Assembly (NCBI GenBank): GCA_035551935.1
Contig: DASZMJ010000216.1
Location: forward strand, 1 to 26,320
Length of the DNA stretch: 26,320 nt
Reading direction: 5' to 3'
Source of the DNA: DASZMJ01 sp035551935
GTDB lineage: Bacteria; Planctomycetota; Planctomycetia; Isosphaerales; Isosphaeraceae
Shown: positions 25,722-26,320 of the stretch, one piece after another
How the letters are laid out: the number at the start of each line of letters is the position of its first letter
Position numbering within the stretch: position 1 is the first letter of the stretch
Notes under the pieces: model-generated
Seen by the model: the letters and a program-made list of their open reading frames with translations, nothing else
The model's database searches: none
Told to the model about the DNA's origin: nothing
Made by a program: the position numbers and the translations under genes

Positions 25722-25837
25722 CTGCTAGTTAATCCATCCAATCAAACTGAACAAAGGACAAGTCAGGTCTTGCCGACTTCCCGTCAATGCCGTTCTAATG
25801 CCAGTGTTCAACCTTTTCTCGGAGAAGAGAGGTTGCC

Positions 25838-26320
25838 ATGAACCTGAATCACACAGAATTAAAAATTTTAAAATTTATTGATCGGACATTCGATGTAGTC
25901 TTTGAGAGAGCTGATGCCGCAGCGATCTTTACGCCAGAGGAAAGACCGTTGGCGACGCTCGATCTCATCGAAGCTACGTTTTGCCCGGGGGGTATGTCCC
26001 CAGAGGAAATCGAGAAGGTAGTGAAAAAACTGCTTAGCTATAAGCTTGTAAAATCAATTCATTTGCATGAACCAAATGAATTTGTGGAGGTCCGAACAAG
26101 TGCTTCGGGCACGATTAGACAGCCGGTCGCTTGTCCGCCGACCGGAAAGGATGGATTCCAAATCACACAGAATGGAAAGGATTACCTCGCCAATCGACCT
26201 TGGGAGAAGACGAAGCGCAAACTCCTCGGCTATCTCGATAAAGCCTTAGAACAATACATAGGCGTTATTATTGGGTTGATCCTTGGTTACATCTTGGGGC
26301 AAATCTTCAGGATCAGAATC
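25838..26320 (+). CDS. Partial gene: winged-helix-like domain plus C-terminal membrane helix
   Basis: 161 codons are open to the window edge, so the gene is incomplete at its 3' end. ATG 25838 has GAGAGG five bases upstream. The N-terminus (NHTELKILKFIDRTFDVVF) and SPEEIEKVVKKLLSYKLVKS (residues 54-73) look like winged-helix helices. FQITQNGKDYLANR (about 108-121) matches the closing wing/helix of such domains. A membrane helix follows (YIGVIIGLILGYILGQIF, about 140-157). A membrane-tethered DNA-binding or adaptor protein is inferred. GC is about 46% by hand count (25861-26320), far below the neighbouring genes, and codon use is A/T-rich, which suggests transfer from another genome. No known family was recognised. 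Confidence 0.75.
   Translation, partial: MNLNHTELKILKFIDRTFDVVFERADAAAIFTPEERPLATLDLIEATFCPGGMSPEEIEKVVKKLLSYKLVKSIHLHEPNEFVEVRTSASGTIRQPVACPPTGKDGFQITQNGKDYLANRPWEKTKRKLLGYLDKALEQYIGVIIGLILGYILGQIFRIRI

Larger units (their letters stand above)
25317..25837. other. 521-base repeat-rich intergenic region
   Basis: It holds a 14-bp inverted repeat (25343-25408) and a second, longer-range inverted repeat (25374-25396 with 25569-25591, one mismatch in 23). It also holds repeat copy 2 with two perfect hairpins, and from about 25728 a drop in GC leading into the last gene. Short frames here are Arg/Pro-rich and were rejected. Confidence 0.6.

Noticed and set aside
25770..25798. Sigma70-like promoter (TTGCCG, 17 bases, TTCTAA) before the low-GC gene
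   Set aside because: The -10 box matches the consensus at only two of six positions, so it is too weak to list as a feature.
22612..26320. CRISPR array suggested by several repeats near the right end
   Set aside because: The repeats are few, of unequal spacing and length, in mixed orientation, and no cas gene is present.

Overview
The window is GC-rich and gene-dense, with strong GC bias at third codon positions. Its gene content points to a planctomycete, most likely from the Isosphaeraceae/Gemmataceae side of the phylum. The evidence is the DUF1549/DUF1553 cytochrome-like protein paired with a Tat-type DUF1501 protein, a CRTAC1/ASPIC-UnbV lipoprotein, and a Hanks-type kinase with a long TPR tail. 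Secreted Spy-like and lipocalin-like proteins and many intergenic palindromic repeats fit the same picture. No rRNA, tRNA, CRISPR array or intact transposase gene was seen.

Layout, left to right: a two-gene surface module (DUF1549 326-2773, DUF1501 2903-4249, both +); a convergent ABC exporter pair (permease 4339-5979, ATPase 5984-6748, both -); an FG-GAP/ASPIC lipoprotein followed by a membrane-anchored TPR protein (7110-9077, 9257-10462, both +); a small four-helix membrane protein (10473-10988, -); two tandem family-2 glycosyltransferases (11183-12118, 12133-13002, +); a zinc-ribbon SAM methyltransferase (12815-13942, -) whose 3' end overlaps the second glycosyltransferase tail to tail; a 1233-residue Ser/Thr kinase (14009-17710, -); an exported isoaspartyl methyltransferase translationally coupled to a 976-residue secreted glycosidase-like protein (18140-18946, 18943-21873, +); an unknown 152-residue protein and an LxxxQ-repeat Spy-like protein (-); an overlapping pair made of an ImmA/IrrE-like HExxH protein and an 82-residue protein (-); and a lipocalin-like secreted protein (24873-25316, +).

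The right end changes character. A 60-base stretch at 24601-24660 is only 20% GC by hand count. After 521 bases of nested repeats there is a gene of about 46% GC that runs off the window (25838-26320 or beyond). It encodes a winged-helix-like domain with a C-terminal membrane helix. This may be the edge of an accessory or transferred region.

The most distinctive feature is a set of long intergenic inverted repeats. Three of them (4272-4335, 9107-9191, 21921-21993) have the same architecture: outward GTAG (once GTCG) tetranucleotides, each followed by a 7-bp mini-hairpin, in inverted pairs. This is the layout of REP/BIME elements, but the stem sequence differs at every locus. Others (2778-2887, 6869-6927, 22676-22720, 25343-25408) are unrelated hairpin families. 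Most lie at gene 3' ends, and two lie inside apparent operons.
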